From: Russula earlei
Taxonomy: Eukaryota; Basidiomycota; Agaricomycetes; Russulales; Russulaceae
Length of the DNA stretch: 64,000 nucleotides
Direction of reading: 5' to 3'
Assembly (NCBI GenBank): GCA_025769875.1
Contig: JAGFNK010000049.1
Location: 118,010-182,009 of the forward strand
Part shown: piece by piece, positions 1 to 15,056 of the stretch
Layout: each line of letters opens with the position of its first letter
Numbering within the stretch: position 1 is the first letter of the stretch
The notes under the pieces: generated by a model
The model's database searches: none
What the model saw: the letters and a program-made list of their open reading frames with translations, nothing else
What the model was told of the DNA's origin: nothing
Position numbers and translations under genes: made by a program

Positions 1-485
1 GTGATAGTGAAACGGGGCATAGCCAAGGAGCACAGACATTGGCGCAACGGGGTTTGATCTGAAGACTGCCCGCCAAGTGACCTCTTACGACACGATGACA
101 CATGCCCTTCGAGCTTTGAGATCCGCTATGCGTGGAGATACAAACTAGAGGATCAGTTTTCATGAGGCACACACGTTGGTTTACTGACAGAGCTTGTGTT
201 CGTCAACCACATGTCCCTCAATCCGAAGACACCAAATGACCAGATATAGTCACGGTTAAAGCAGCTGATGGGCTGGCCAAGAAACTGATCATACCCTGAC
301 TTATCAACCACTGAGTTGCCCATCGTGAGAGCGAGAGTCTGTGAGATTTTCCTTATCAGGAAACCTACCTCTTGAGAACTAACTGTCCCTCGCTCGCACA
401 CAGCCAGGCAGCAGAATATGGTTAAATCGTTATGAAATATATATATCCTCGCGCTACACATCATGCTCCGAATATCGCTCCCCTG
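1..485. other. No recognisable gene (left edge)
   Basis: I see no protein motif or RNA gene here. Short open frames exist on both strands but none resembles a known family. Its right edge is the 3' flank of the SAC3 gene, so part of it probably holds that gene's terminator or 3' UTR. Confidence 0.5.
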
Positions 486-5386
<4,901 letters not shown>

Positions 5387-5608
5387 TATGAGAAAGACAT
5401 TTAGTGTAAAACGTGACCACGTTGCGATCCTCTCCGCGTCGATGTCAAATCACGTGATGGCCACTTGGAGACGGGCGGGAGACGGGAGACATCAGATCCT
5501 ATCAATCAAATATATCACAGGCACGAGAGTGAGAACATGAGCATCAGTTTATTTCGATTTTCGCCGCCCTTTCTTGATCCCTACCATTGAGGTCCAAATC
5601 GCCTCACT
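5387..5608. promoter_or_regulatory. Shared divergent promoter of SAC3 and b561 genes
   Basis: Only 222 bp separate the two start codons. It contains the 10-bp perfect palindrome ATCACGTGAT at 5449-5458, with a CACGTG E-box core of the kind bound by bHLH factors such as Cbf1. A second inverted pair, ACGTG-AC-CACGT, lies at 5411-5422. Their function is inferred only. Confidence 0.45.
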
Positions 5609-6458
5609 ATGGCCATTCCTTTTTCAGTGTATGAGGAAAGAGCCAGAGCCCACGGTATCTTGGCGTCCGTCGCATTCCTGATCATCGTGCCCCTGGGTGT
5701 TCTCATCCCTCGTTACCTACGCACCTTCTCCAACCGGTAAGTACACCCACCCACATGCATGCGATGTGCTTTCAGGAGTGATCAACTCATGCTCTGCGAT
5801 TCTTAGATGGTGGTGGGCACACTGGCTCATCAATCTTCTTGTTGCGGCCCCGCTCATCTTTGCTGCGTGGGCCATGGCCAAAAGTGCCCGCAGCATCTCT
5901 CATTTGCCAACAAACCACCACTCAGGTATGTTGAATGTTCTCCCTCTCTGACTGACCATCGTCACGAACCCCAAAATCCACTTGTGACCGAACAGAGAGT
6001 TGGCCGCACTATCTTCGGCCTGTATATTGTGCAGTTTCTGTTCGGCGCGGTCATCCATTTCGTTCGTGTCCCGTCCCTCTTCATCCTCCATCGGCCACCC
6101 CAGAATTATCCTCCACGTGGGGCTAGGACTATTGATCCTTGTGTTGGCCGGCTACCAGGCTCGTTTCTTCCCTCACATCCAAAACCAATACTTCTAATGT
6201 CGAAATAGACACACGGTGGACTCTACCACCAATGGGAATATGCGACCGGTAACGTCCACCCAGTCAAAGGTTCACTGAAGCACGCCTGGTTGGCACTTCT
6301 CCTTGTAAGTCGAGCGAGAAACAGTGTGTCGCGCGATGACTAATCGGTTCCAATAGATTTTCTGGCTGATGTACAGCATCGGGTTGGTCTTATTGCGTCG
6401 CCAGTTCGCACAAGAGCGAGAAGGCAGACTATTAAAGCAAGACCAGGATGGCTTGTGA
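5609..6458 (+). CDS. Cytochrome b561 / ferric-reductase-type membrane protein
   Basis: A small multi-pass haem membrane protein, expected to move electrons across an internal or plasma membrane. Exon 1 (5609-5736) reads MAIPFSVYEERARAHGILAS and a first membrane span. Exon 2 (5807-5925) has WWWAHWLINLLVAAPLIF. Exon 3 starts at 6000 with VGRTIFGLYIVQFLFGAVIH, then RPPQNY and LHVGLGLLILVLAGYQ. The last exons give HGGLYHQWEYATGNVHPV and FWLMYSIGLVLLRRQF. The His residues in AHG, WAHW, VIHF and LHVG fit the b561 haem ligands. Two oddities: RPPQNY and LHVG lie in different frames (one extra C near 6110, or a 31-bp gap), and joining YQ to HGGLY in frame needs a GC-AG intron. It may be decaying or contain sequence errors. 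Confidence 0.72.
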
Positions 6459-6745
6459 ACCGATAAATCTCTAGTTTGAATTTCGGCTGTCCGATCCTGA
6501 CATTTTGATGATACCGTTGCGCTCTCTTTTGATGTTACTTTGCATCGTTACGGATATTTAATGACACCTTCGTTCCTTAGGTGCTATTTACAAGGGATAT
6601 ACCGTTTTTTACTCGTTGACTCGAACCGTGGACTGTAATAGATACACACACTGATTGAGATGACATAATCACTTGTCGTCTCACCAGCGACGATTCGTGA
6701 CTGAGAAGTTCCAAGTCGTAACTGATCAATTGGTTCATCCCAAAC

Positions 6746-8284
6746 ATGAGCTTCTGGGATGTCTCGTTCACCGCTCCCAGCCCGGGAGCCTCAACACCGC
6801 CACCTCAGACGGCGGGGCAACCTCCACCGACCCTAAACGAGGAGGTTACTGAGGTCATTGGGCAGCTCGGGCGGTTTTGGGGAGGTTTCAGGAGGCAGGT
6901 ACGCTCTTATCGCCGTACAACGTCAAATATTGGCCAAATTCCTGCGTTTTCCGACGCCTTGAAGGGTCAAAGTGCTATTCAAGCTGCGCGTAAGGACCTA
7001 GGAGACTACGTCTCACAGGCTCAGCAGGGGATCAATGAGCAGCTCGCTACTCTCTCTATCTCATCCCCTTCTTCGGCCTTGGACACTGACACGCCGTCGT
7101 CTATCGCCTCGTCTTCCCGCGATCTGAATGATTCTACTACGACTGACGGGGAGAGTTCAAGGTCCTCGTCCACTTCAGCATCTACGGCAACGCTCCCAGA
7201 CCCAAAGCAGCAGCAGCAACAGCAACAACAACAACAACAACAAGTGCCACCTACACCGACGTTCCTTGGGCGCCTGCAAACCTCGCTTCCCCCAGATCTC
7301 CTCAACAGCATCCGCGACACCATCCCAGACAGTGTGCTGCACCCTCGGGCGCGCCAGGATCTCGCCCATGCTGCACAGGCACGCGTACAAGACGCGGCGG
7401 CGCGCGGGGAAGAGCTCCTCCGTGGCGCGAGCATATTCCTGCGTGACGCCGTGCGTGTCGTCCCACCAGAGCCGGCCACGTCCTCCACAGCGCCGCACGT
7501 ACGTGAGAGCGCTGCAGGGGTGTACGGGAAAGTGCCTTCGCCCGTCGCCATCGCTTCCCCTCCTGCGACGCGCCGAGATGCCCTGCTTCGGGCGCTACGC
7601 GGGAATCCCGCGATCTTGCGTGTCGACCCTGCTAAGGAGGACCGCTCGGCGGCGCTATTCGTGGTATGGGCAGGGACAGAGGCGGACGCTATTTGCGACG
7701 AGTCGCGGCGCGAGTCCGAACTGGCTGCCGATGAAGGGGCGCTGGGGAATACGCGCTCGGTGTTGGGTGAGCCTCCCATCTTTGCCTCATGAAAGATGAT
7801 GCACCGATGGCTGATCTTTGGGACAAAGATCGGGAGGGGCTGTCCGAGGACGAGTTTTGGAAGCGGTATTTCTTCCGCGTGCATCAAATCGACAAGGAGG
7901 ACGAAAGGCGGAAGGCGGTGCTCTCAGGCGAGTGCCCACCGGTCTGTGAGATCGGATCAGAGCGCTGATCGCGGCCAACTAGCAGCGGGTCCGACTGACC
8001 AAGACGATGATTTTAGTTGGGAAGATGAGGATGAGGATGCGGCGCCGAAGGCTCAGCGGTCGCCAGTGCTTTCCGGACCTGTGTTGAGCCGAGATCAACT
8101 GCTGAAGGCCACCGTCACATCCGGAACTACGAGTCCAGAGCGAAGCGATGACAGTTTTGACTTTGTGTCCTCCGGTCCGGCCAGCGCAGCAGGTGATGTG
8201 AGTGCCGCAAACATCAGCGTAGAGGAACCATCAGATGGGGATGATGAGGAAGAGGAGGAAGAGGAAGAGAGCGACTGGGAGTAA
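6746..8284 (+). CDS. BSD-domain protein
   Basis: Function is not well defined; BSD domains occur in TFIIH p62 and in Dos2/SYAP1-like proteins. The start is MSFWDVSFTAPSPG. An in-frame 66-bp intron at 6899-6964 is likely, because removing it joins GRFWGGFRRQ to GQSAIQAARKDLG. A Ser-rich region and a glutamine tract (CAG/CAA, about 7207-7242) follow, then helices with AAQARVQDAAARGEELL. The BSD core DALLRALRGNPAILRVDP is completed after 7796 by SEDEFWKRYFFRVHQI, with the typical FW pair. The two halves are in different frames, separated by a 29-bp GT..AG segment (7767-7795). A clear GC-AG intron with donor CAG/GCGAGT spans 7928-7982. The C-terminus is acidic, ending EEEEEEESDWE. Confidence 0.8.
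7207..7242 (+). repeat. CAG/CAA glutamine microsatellite
   Basis: A run of CAG and CAA codons inside the BSD-domain gene encodes about 12 consecutive glutamines. Such tracts are prone to length change. Confidence 0.85.
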
Positions 8285-11200
8285 ATGCGGTCTAAACGGA
8301 TTGTTCATACGTAGGGAGACGGCGGCATCGGACAGAGCAATCCGCTTGCTTGCTTTGTTTGAACCGGTCGGCGGGAACACGCCTTTCTCATTCCAAACCG
8401 AAAAAGGAAGAAGTCAAGTCTTCACAAGGCAACTTCCCTTCCCCTCGTTTGACAGTCGACCTCCCACGATGACCAGACCCCGCCTGCCCGTGCGCCCATT
8501 TGGCAATGGCCGCGGGGATTAAATCATGTTCCTGCCTTCCCAGGAAGAACCTCGAGTGTGTGTATGAGCGTCGAGTCCAGGCTTTCATCATATCGCACAG
8601 TTCGGTTGTCCGATTGGCACGGGTCATCTGCTCGTCTGTGGGACGAGTGCTTTCATATTTCGGATCGACGCGTTGATAAATGACCAGAACGTGTTGTCAA
8701 CAATTAATTTCATCGCCCATGATTGGCGTGCCAAACTCACTCACCTCCCCAAATGTCCCCGTCTGGATCCCGACGGGGAATAAGATGCGCGGCTTGGCTT
8801 GTTGAAACTCGGGCATGTTTTGCGTCGGTACGTCACGACGGACTCTCATTTCGGACTCGGATTTGCGTTCGCAATGCGGGTCCCCCAATCCCAACTTGGA
8901 GCTTCCATATTCCGCCCCACTTTCCCACCGTCCCAGAGTTTGTCCTGGTGGAGTATGACATGTCATGTGCCCTCGAACCGTGTCGGGACTAGTAATCCGT
9001 CCATCAAACTTTATTGCAAGCCCGCTGCCAGCCAGCCGCTGCTTGGGGCACATCATCACCTGTCTGACTTAAATGACTTGTCCACATTGCCGCAGGAACA
9101 CTTGCCCGCTCTTAGACAAGGGAGTTTGGTCCGAGAGATCCAAAAATGTCAATGTACCTGTCAAAGGTAGTGGGAGAGCCAAAACGCGTCAGCACTTGCG
9201 CCCCAGCCGCTTTCGGGGCTGTCGCCCCCGTAGCGAAGACGAAAGAGCTTGTGTTGTGCGAGATGAACACGGACGCGATGAGATAAGTCTTTTTGGGTCT
9301 CCGAAAGAACGACGCGCTTCGCGCGGCCTTTCCGCTTTCAGGAGGTCTTTGGGTTCATGCTGCCGGCATCCAATGGGCCTACCTTCTCCTTCCGGGGCAA
9401 ATGTGTGCTGCGTGAAAGCCTGTGGCGTCAGTTCAGCTTTGCGTCGGCCGCGTTTGGGGGTCACAAGTCAGAGTCAGATAGGGTGGCGCCATATTCTCGC
9501 TTCGACGATGTTCGGCATTTACGGCGACGCCGCGCTCCACCTTCACTTCGCGCTTCACCGGGAAATGCAAATGCCGCATATACGGGGGCGTTGGGACATC
9601 ATCAGGTCTCTGGCCCATCCTCGTTCACAATAAAGGCTTGCGAGCAGCTGCCAATTCACGTCCGGCGAGCGTGTGACGCCACGCCACGCCACTCCTTCCT
9701 GCCGTAACGTCAGATAACGATGACTGCAATGTATCGCGCGCGTTACCCCAACGTAAAGCGTATGGGGTCGTGGATCCCTACGCTTGCCTCTTGGACCTGC
9801 GTGCCAGTGCGCAAACCTGAATACCATGATCCAGAAGCTGGCTACTATCCCCGCACCCTCATTCGGACAGTCACGCTTTGTCACCCCAAAAGTTTCGAAT
9901 CCCGCCAGGCTTGCTCTCGGCTTTCATCGGCACCGGGAGTTGAACCCGCAACGAATCAGTGCACCGCGAACCTCAGACTAAGAGCTCCGACACGGCATCA
10001 GTCGGCAAGCGTGACAAACAGCCATTTTTCGAATTCACTACAAGACAGTTTTCATCAAAAATATTGGGTATGACTATATACAGTATTCAAAATATCGTAG
10101 TTGTTGAGTAAGAGTTACGTGAGAAATCGATGGTGTCCGAATGAGGGTGCAGGGATAGTATTGTCCGAGAGGTTAAAAAACCGTTTCATAAAATTTCGGG
10201 AAAAGGTAAACCTGGGTGGAGAATCGTCTGCTTGGTGGTGTCAAGCGGCGTGCAGTCCACATCCATCCCCTGAGCATTAGCTGGTTTACCGAGGTCGAGG
10301 CGAGGCTCCCCCTCGGGGGCAGTCCTCGCCGCGCTCCTGGATAATGACGTGCCACATCCGCGACGTAGACTAGAGACCGTCCGTACATACACGGCGACGA
10401 GCGACCGCCAAATGTTCGGCGTTTGCCGGTGCGGAGCTCGGCACCATCCCATTTCGCTTAACTCACTCATTTGAACGCACCTGACCCTCGTGGCTGTTCG
10501 GATCGGATCGCATATTCATATATTCGGCCCATCTTGAAAAAAAACGTTGCAGTGCAAGGGTCGTGCCCAGTGCCAAGCTGTGCTGTAAAAAGTGATATCC
10601 TTCCTCCGGGCAGTGCAGCGACGGACGTCAGCGCCTCGCCATCACTGGTCGTCGTCGAGACGTTTCAAAACGCTGTGCAGATCAAACGTCCGAACTACGA
10701 ACGTTCATATTTTACTCTCTCCTTACGGCGATCATAGATGGCCTCGAAGAGAACATACCGACAGACCGACAGGGGGTGCTGGCCCGCACTTTGGTCACGG
10801 ACAACCGCTCTTGGCCCATTTGCCGCGCGATCCGCGCTTCACTTACAGGGAGCGTGTACAAACGTTAAACGAACGACATGCTGTACAGGGCACCTTCCCT
10901 TCGGAATTATGACTGATTATTATTCACCACTTTTGTATGATACGGCAGCTACACATGTCAACAATAACAGAACGAACGAAAAACACGGCGGGGGGGGGTA
11001 AACCAGGCTACGATTTGTTTGTGTGACATCGAAGGCAAAAAGAAGTTACGAAATCGAAATCGTTGTTAGATGCGCGAAGGTTGGGTTCGAACGCAACAGC
11101 ATAGACACAGACAGATAGCGGTAGTCAGGATCGATAGAGAGCAACGTTCACGAAGAATTGGTCGAAAGAGCGCGGTCCAAGCGAACGAGAAAATGAGGGT

Positions 11201-11647
11201 GATTGAGAGGGAGCGGAAGAGTCCGTTGAGTTGAGTATTAACACTAAGGCGAAAACGGTCAATAGCGCAAAGACAAAAAGAGTGTGGCGACGAGCAACGT
11301 GCGACCGAAGGAGCGAGCGGGTTCGCCATTCCCGCACCAATAAAGGACGAGTTATAACAGGAATTGAAGAACAACACACAGACTTGCAGTAAATATGAGT
11401 AAGATAAGATGCGCATGTCAAGCAGAATCGGCAGCAGAGACGCAAAAACAGGGATGGGGAAAAGATCGCCAGGAATGATATCAGAGCTTGGTCGCAACGA
11501 CAACAAAGAAAAAAAGATTGAGCAAAAAAAAAAAGAGGTGAAGAAAAGGACCTAAACCCGGTATACAGCTCGATCCCCTATGTGAACGCCGTAGTACCCG
11601 CATAGTCATCTGCTCTGCTGGGAGAGGGTGCAGGTTGAGGATAGACA
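8285..11647. other. 3.4-kb stretch with no recognisable gene
   Basis: Many short frames overlap on both strands, the longest about 190 codons at 9073-9633. None shows a known domain, a codon pattern like its neighbours, or consistent splice joins. At 9936-9946 the minus strand reads GGTTCAACTCC, a match to the Pol III B-box, with an A-box-like TAGTCTGAGG upstream (9971-9980). I could not fold a full tRNA. The region may hold the long 3' UTR of the homeobox gene on its right side, regulatory DNA, non-coding RNA or an unrecognised gene. Confidence 0.4.
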
Positions 11648-13871
11648 CTACTGCCGGCTGATGCCATCAAACGTGCTGGGATACGCCGATGGAGAATATC
11701 GGTTCGCTCGTGGATGTGAATACTCGCCGCCACCGTAGGTCGTCACACTATAAGGAACGTATTCGTGTGGTAACTGGGGCTGACGCGGTGAGTGTGTGTC
11801 CGATTCGGAGAACTTGAACGCAGGTGGTGGGGTATAAGGGGACTGTAGGTCGCACATGATTAATTGATACGTCACTAGCCACATCAATCGAGGAAAGCAA
11901 GCAGATAGTGTACTTACACTCTCGTTCGAATGAAGCGCAAGAGCAAGCTCCGAGCTCCCACTTGTGTGAGGAATGGGCGACTGACTAATCCCCACCCCCA
12001 CGCTGCTCACGTTGACGCGCCCGCAGTCCGATGTAGGGGAAGGGTAAGTCACGGTCCCATGCTCAGAAGTATACCCGTCACTTCCAGCAGCGGGGGGGCT
12101 CGCAGTACCCTCCCCTGCTGTTCCACTCCCCACGCGCAGCCTGCTCAGCATCTCGCTTGTTGATACACACGACCCACGCCGACCGTCTTCATCAACACCG
12201 TGGCCCTCGCTGGTGACGTCCGAAAAGTATGGACCAGCGCTGCTCCCGTTGCTAGTTGTTGTGCCCGTGTCGCTCGCAGCGCCATAAAGGGAGACTACGG
12301 ATCCAGCTGAGCGGCGGTATACTCCACTGTCGATTGTAAAGGTGTACTCCGAGTCGAGCTCTGAGGGAGCTGAGGAGGGTTTGCGCTCTGGAAACTCGTA
12401 GCCACTTGGGGGTACTACAGCTGTACTCGCCACAGCAGGCGGCATACCAAATGAATACCCTGCATCTGGTGCGACAGCCACCGGGCTGGTACCGGCGCCG
12501 GCGCCGGCGCCAAAGGGATCCGGGTTGTTCCAGGAGAACGCATCGTGCTGCTGCGGAGGGGCGAACACATCGCATTGCTGCTCCTCGAGAGAGATGGGAC
12601 CAGTCGATGTAGGAGGAAACGTCGACATGGGTATCAAAGGAGCCGACAGGTGCTCTGTGTGGGTGTTTGGAGTGGGGAAAATAGCAGGCACTGATGCGCG
12701 GTGCGCGAGGTTTGGGCGACGCGACTGCGATAGGAAGGGGTGGAAGCGCGCTGAGTGGTGCAATTGTAGGCCATGCACACCAACGCCGGCAGAATGCGAA
12801 AGGCGATTTGTGGGGAAGCCAGGCATATCCATGCCCTCGGATATGGAGGCACGCATGTATGGCGCTGCGTGCGGCGGTGACAGACCTGGGGGCGGGCCGG
12901 AGGGCGGTGGATAATCTGGGTGTGTGGCAGATGGATGTCGGACGGGCAAGGAATACGGATGTTCTGCAAGCGCACCAGTGGAGCGACGGTGATGCAGCAT
13001 ATGAGGGGGCAGAACGGCAGAAGGGAATGAGGTGGCGAGGTGATAGTTTTGGTGTGAAGGGGGCGCTTGGGTGGTGTGCGGTGAGACCATTGAAGAGTGC
13101 AACTGTGTTGGCAGTGGCTCTTGCGGGGGAATTAGGGTGAGGACAGGGAGAGAGCTACGACGGAGGCCGTACGCGGTCAGTCGGGCCTCGGTGGGAGAAC
13201 GAGTGGGGGTAGCATGGTGTTGCTGTTGATCGAGCGAGTCGTTCGTGGGTGGTGAATCGAGTTGTGGAGGTTGCCATGAAGCATCCTGAGAAGCGCGTGG
13301 TGACGGCTCGGGCGTCTGAGGTTCAGTCTTGGTGACGGCGGATGGACCAGATAGTGGAGGGATCGGATCGGCATGGATATCGAGGGTAGCATCCTGGGAG
13401 GGAGAAACAGAAACAGACATGGACGTCGGGGCGGTTGGAGATGTAGGTGAGGGATCCTTCTTGGCAAAGACTTTTTTCTCTTTGGCACGCCTATTTTGAA
13501 ACCATACCTTTTCGTGAAAAGGTAGGATTGAACGCGGGTAGGGATGAGATTTCGGAGAGGAGAGGAGTAGAGAGACACACCTGGACCTCTCTGGGAGACA
13601 TTTTGAGCCTTTTCGCGAGCTCTTTGCGCCTTGGCGCGTTCGGTTTCTTGTCCGTGACGAACACTCCCTCTAATATCTCAAGTTGGGCGGGGGTAGTGCG
13701 CTTCCGCGTCTTGATGGTGTTGGGGACGTAGGTATAAAACATCTTGGAGTCGACTTTCGCGGGATCCACGCCGGGTGGAATGAGTGAGGGGATGTAAGAA
13801 CGATGGCTAGCTGATGCGGAAGGAGAGAAGGAGGAAGAGGAAGGAGAGTTTGGAGGGTCGTCAACTAGCAT
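11648..13871 (-). CDS. Homeodomain transcription factor
   Basis: Sequence-specific nuclear DNA-binding protein. The start chosen (13871, MLVDDPPNSPSSSS) avoids an upstream frame translated from a pyrimidine-rich leader; a longer version from 14018 is open. The homeodomain starts near residue 55 with KTRKRTTPAQLEILEGVF. Helix 3 is split by an intron at 13508-13580: REVQ joins VWFQNRRAKEKK, with the conserved W, F, N and R of the recognition helix. It is a typical 60-residue type, not TALE, and shows no sign of a mating-type locus nearby. The rest is a long Ser/Pro/His/Gly-rich disordered tail. A second intron at 11843-11917 is in frame (SNES to SPYTPPP). A GCCGGC repeat near 12494-12510 encodes Ala-Gly repeats. 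Confidence 0.88.
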
Positions 13872-15056
13872 AATCCTTGAGAGGGGGGGAAGGAGGAGAG
13901 GGAAAAAGGGGGAGAGGGAAAAAGAGAGGGAAGGGAGGGTTGTTGAGAGAAGGAAGAGCGAAATAAGGACAAATGACCACCCACAGGACCGAACGGGAAC
14001 GAACCGACTCGATTCCACCCTGATCGAGATCCACCGCTATCAGCTCGCCAACTCTTTTTTTTTTTTTTTTTTTTTCTCTCTCTCTCTCTTCCTCTCTTTC
14101 TTTCTTTTTTCACCTTCTTTCTTTCCCACCCGCCGATGACTGACTCTGATCGCCATTCTCGCCCCTCTCCGTTCCCGTCCCAGTCCCATCATCGCTCACA
14201 TCAAAACACCCTCCAATTCTGCTTGCGCCTTGCCCCCGGCTCCGGACCCATCACCCTTCTCGCTCTGCTGTAACACTCTCCGCTTACTGTATTTCCCGCT
14301 CTACCTTCCCGGTCTCCTCCCCTTCATCTTGATCTCCTCATCCCCTCTTTATCACCTCTCACCTCCGCTCCTCTCGCGCTTTTCGTGTCCCCTTTTCGCA
14401 TTGCATAACTTGGCATACTATATTTTTTGCGCACAAATAACTACTAGAGAAGGGGCAAAAAATATGTCTCGGGAAAGCATCATTCGTGCGTAAGTATCTA
14501 ACGAATTTGTGCAACATAGTTGGTGTTGTGTATTTGTTCATATATATAATTGAATTGCCTGCATGTAGATAGCTATGTTTGAGATTGGTCAATGAACTTG
14601 TAACAGTGAAAAAAAAAACCAAAAAAAAAAAACTTCGATGAGTGTGAGGTACGGTGACTGTCGAGAGCGAGGGGCGAGCGGATTGCAATCCAGTCAACGC
14701 TCCGGAGGCAATTCGAAGCAGGCCAACCGTCATCACGACCGGCGAGTAACGAGTGCTTCTGTTCGGGAGGGACGTTGGGAGGTTCTGCGTCCGGTGGTGA
14801 TGATGATGGTGATGGTGGTGGTGGTGGCGGTGATGATGGAACCCCACGACGACGAGTGAGTATCCAAAAAAGGCCAAGCGTGGCGACAGGATGAGCTGAG
14901 CGGAGGCAGGCAGGACAGGGTAGCGTACGGAAACAAGGCGGGAAGAAACAAACCGCGCCCACGATGAAATCGCGGGAAAACGGACATTTTGAGGCACCAT
15001 CTGGCGATCTGGACAGCAGCGGATGGCCGAAACGGCTCAATGCCGCGAATACCCAT
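13872..15056. other. Intergenic, pyrimidine-rich leader and simple repeats
   Basis: This lies between the start of the homeobox gene and the stop of Wee1, both on minus. It holds a strongly strand-biased CT-rich tract with 21 T at 14055-14075 followed by CT repeats, A-rich runs near 14610-14632, and a GTG/ATG repeat at about 14796-14836. I see no gene. It is probably the 5' leader and promoter of the homeobox gene. Confidence 0.5.
14055..14089 (+). repeat. (T)21(CT)n low-complexity tract
   Basis: A run of 21 T is followed directly by CT dinucleotides, upstream of the homeobox gene. On the gene's own strand it is an A/AG-rich element. Confidence 0.9.

Noticed and set aside
7021..7887. Minus-strand open frame of 288 codons with a poly-Cys run
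   Set aside because: Antisense shadow of the BSD-domain gene; the poly-Cys is the reverse of the CAG/CAA tract.
9073..9633. 186-codon plus-strand frame as a gene
   Set aside because: Arg/Ser/Cys-rich, no domain, overlapped by equally long frames on the other strand, and no splice structure like the real genes.
9925..10005. tRNA gene on the minus strand
   Set aside because: The B-box (GGTTCAACTCC) and an A-box-like motif are present, but the acceptor and anticodon stems do not pair and the total span is too short for a tRNA. It may be a degraded tRNA-derived piece, or chance.
13872..14018. Upstream start for the homeodomain protein giving a hydrophobic leader
   Set aside because: The extra residues are translated from the CT-rich 5' leader and look like a false signal sequence, which makes no sense for a nuclear factor.
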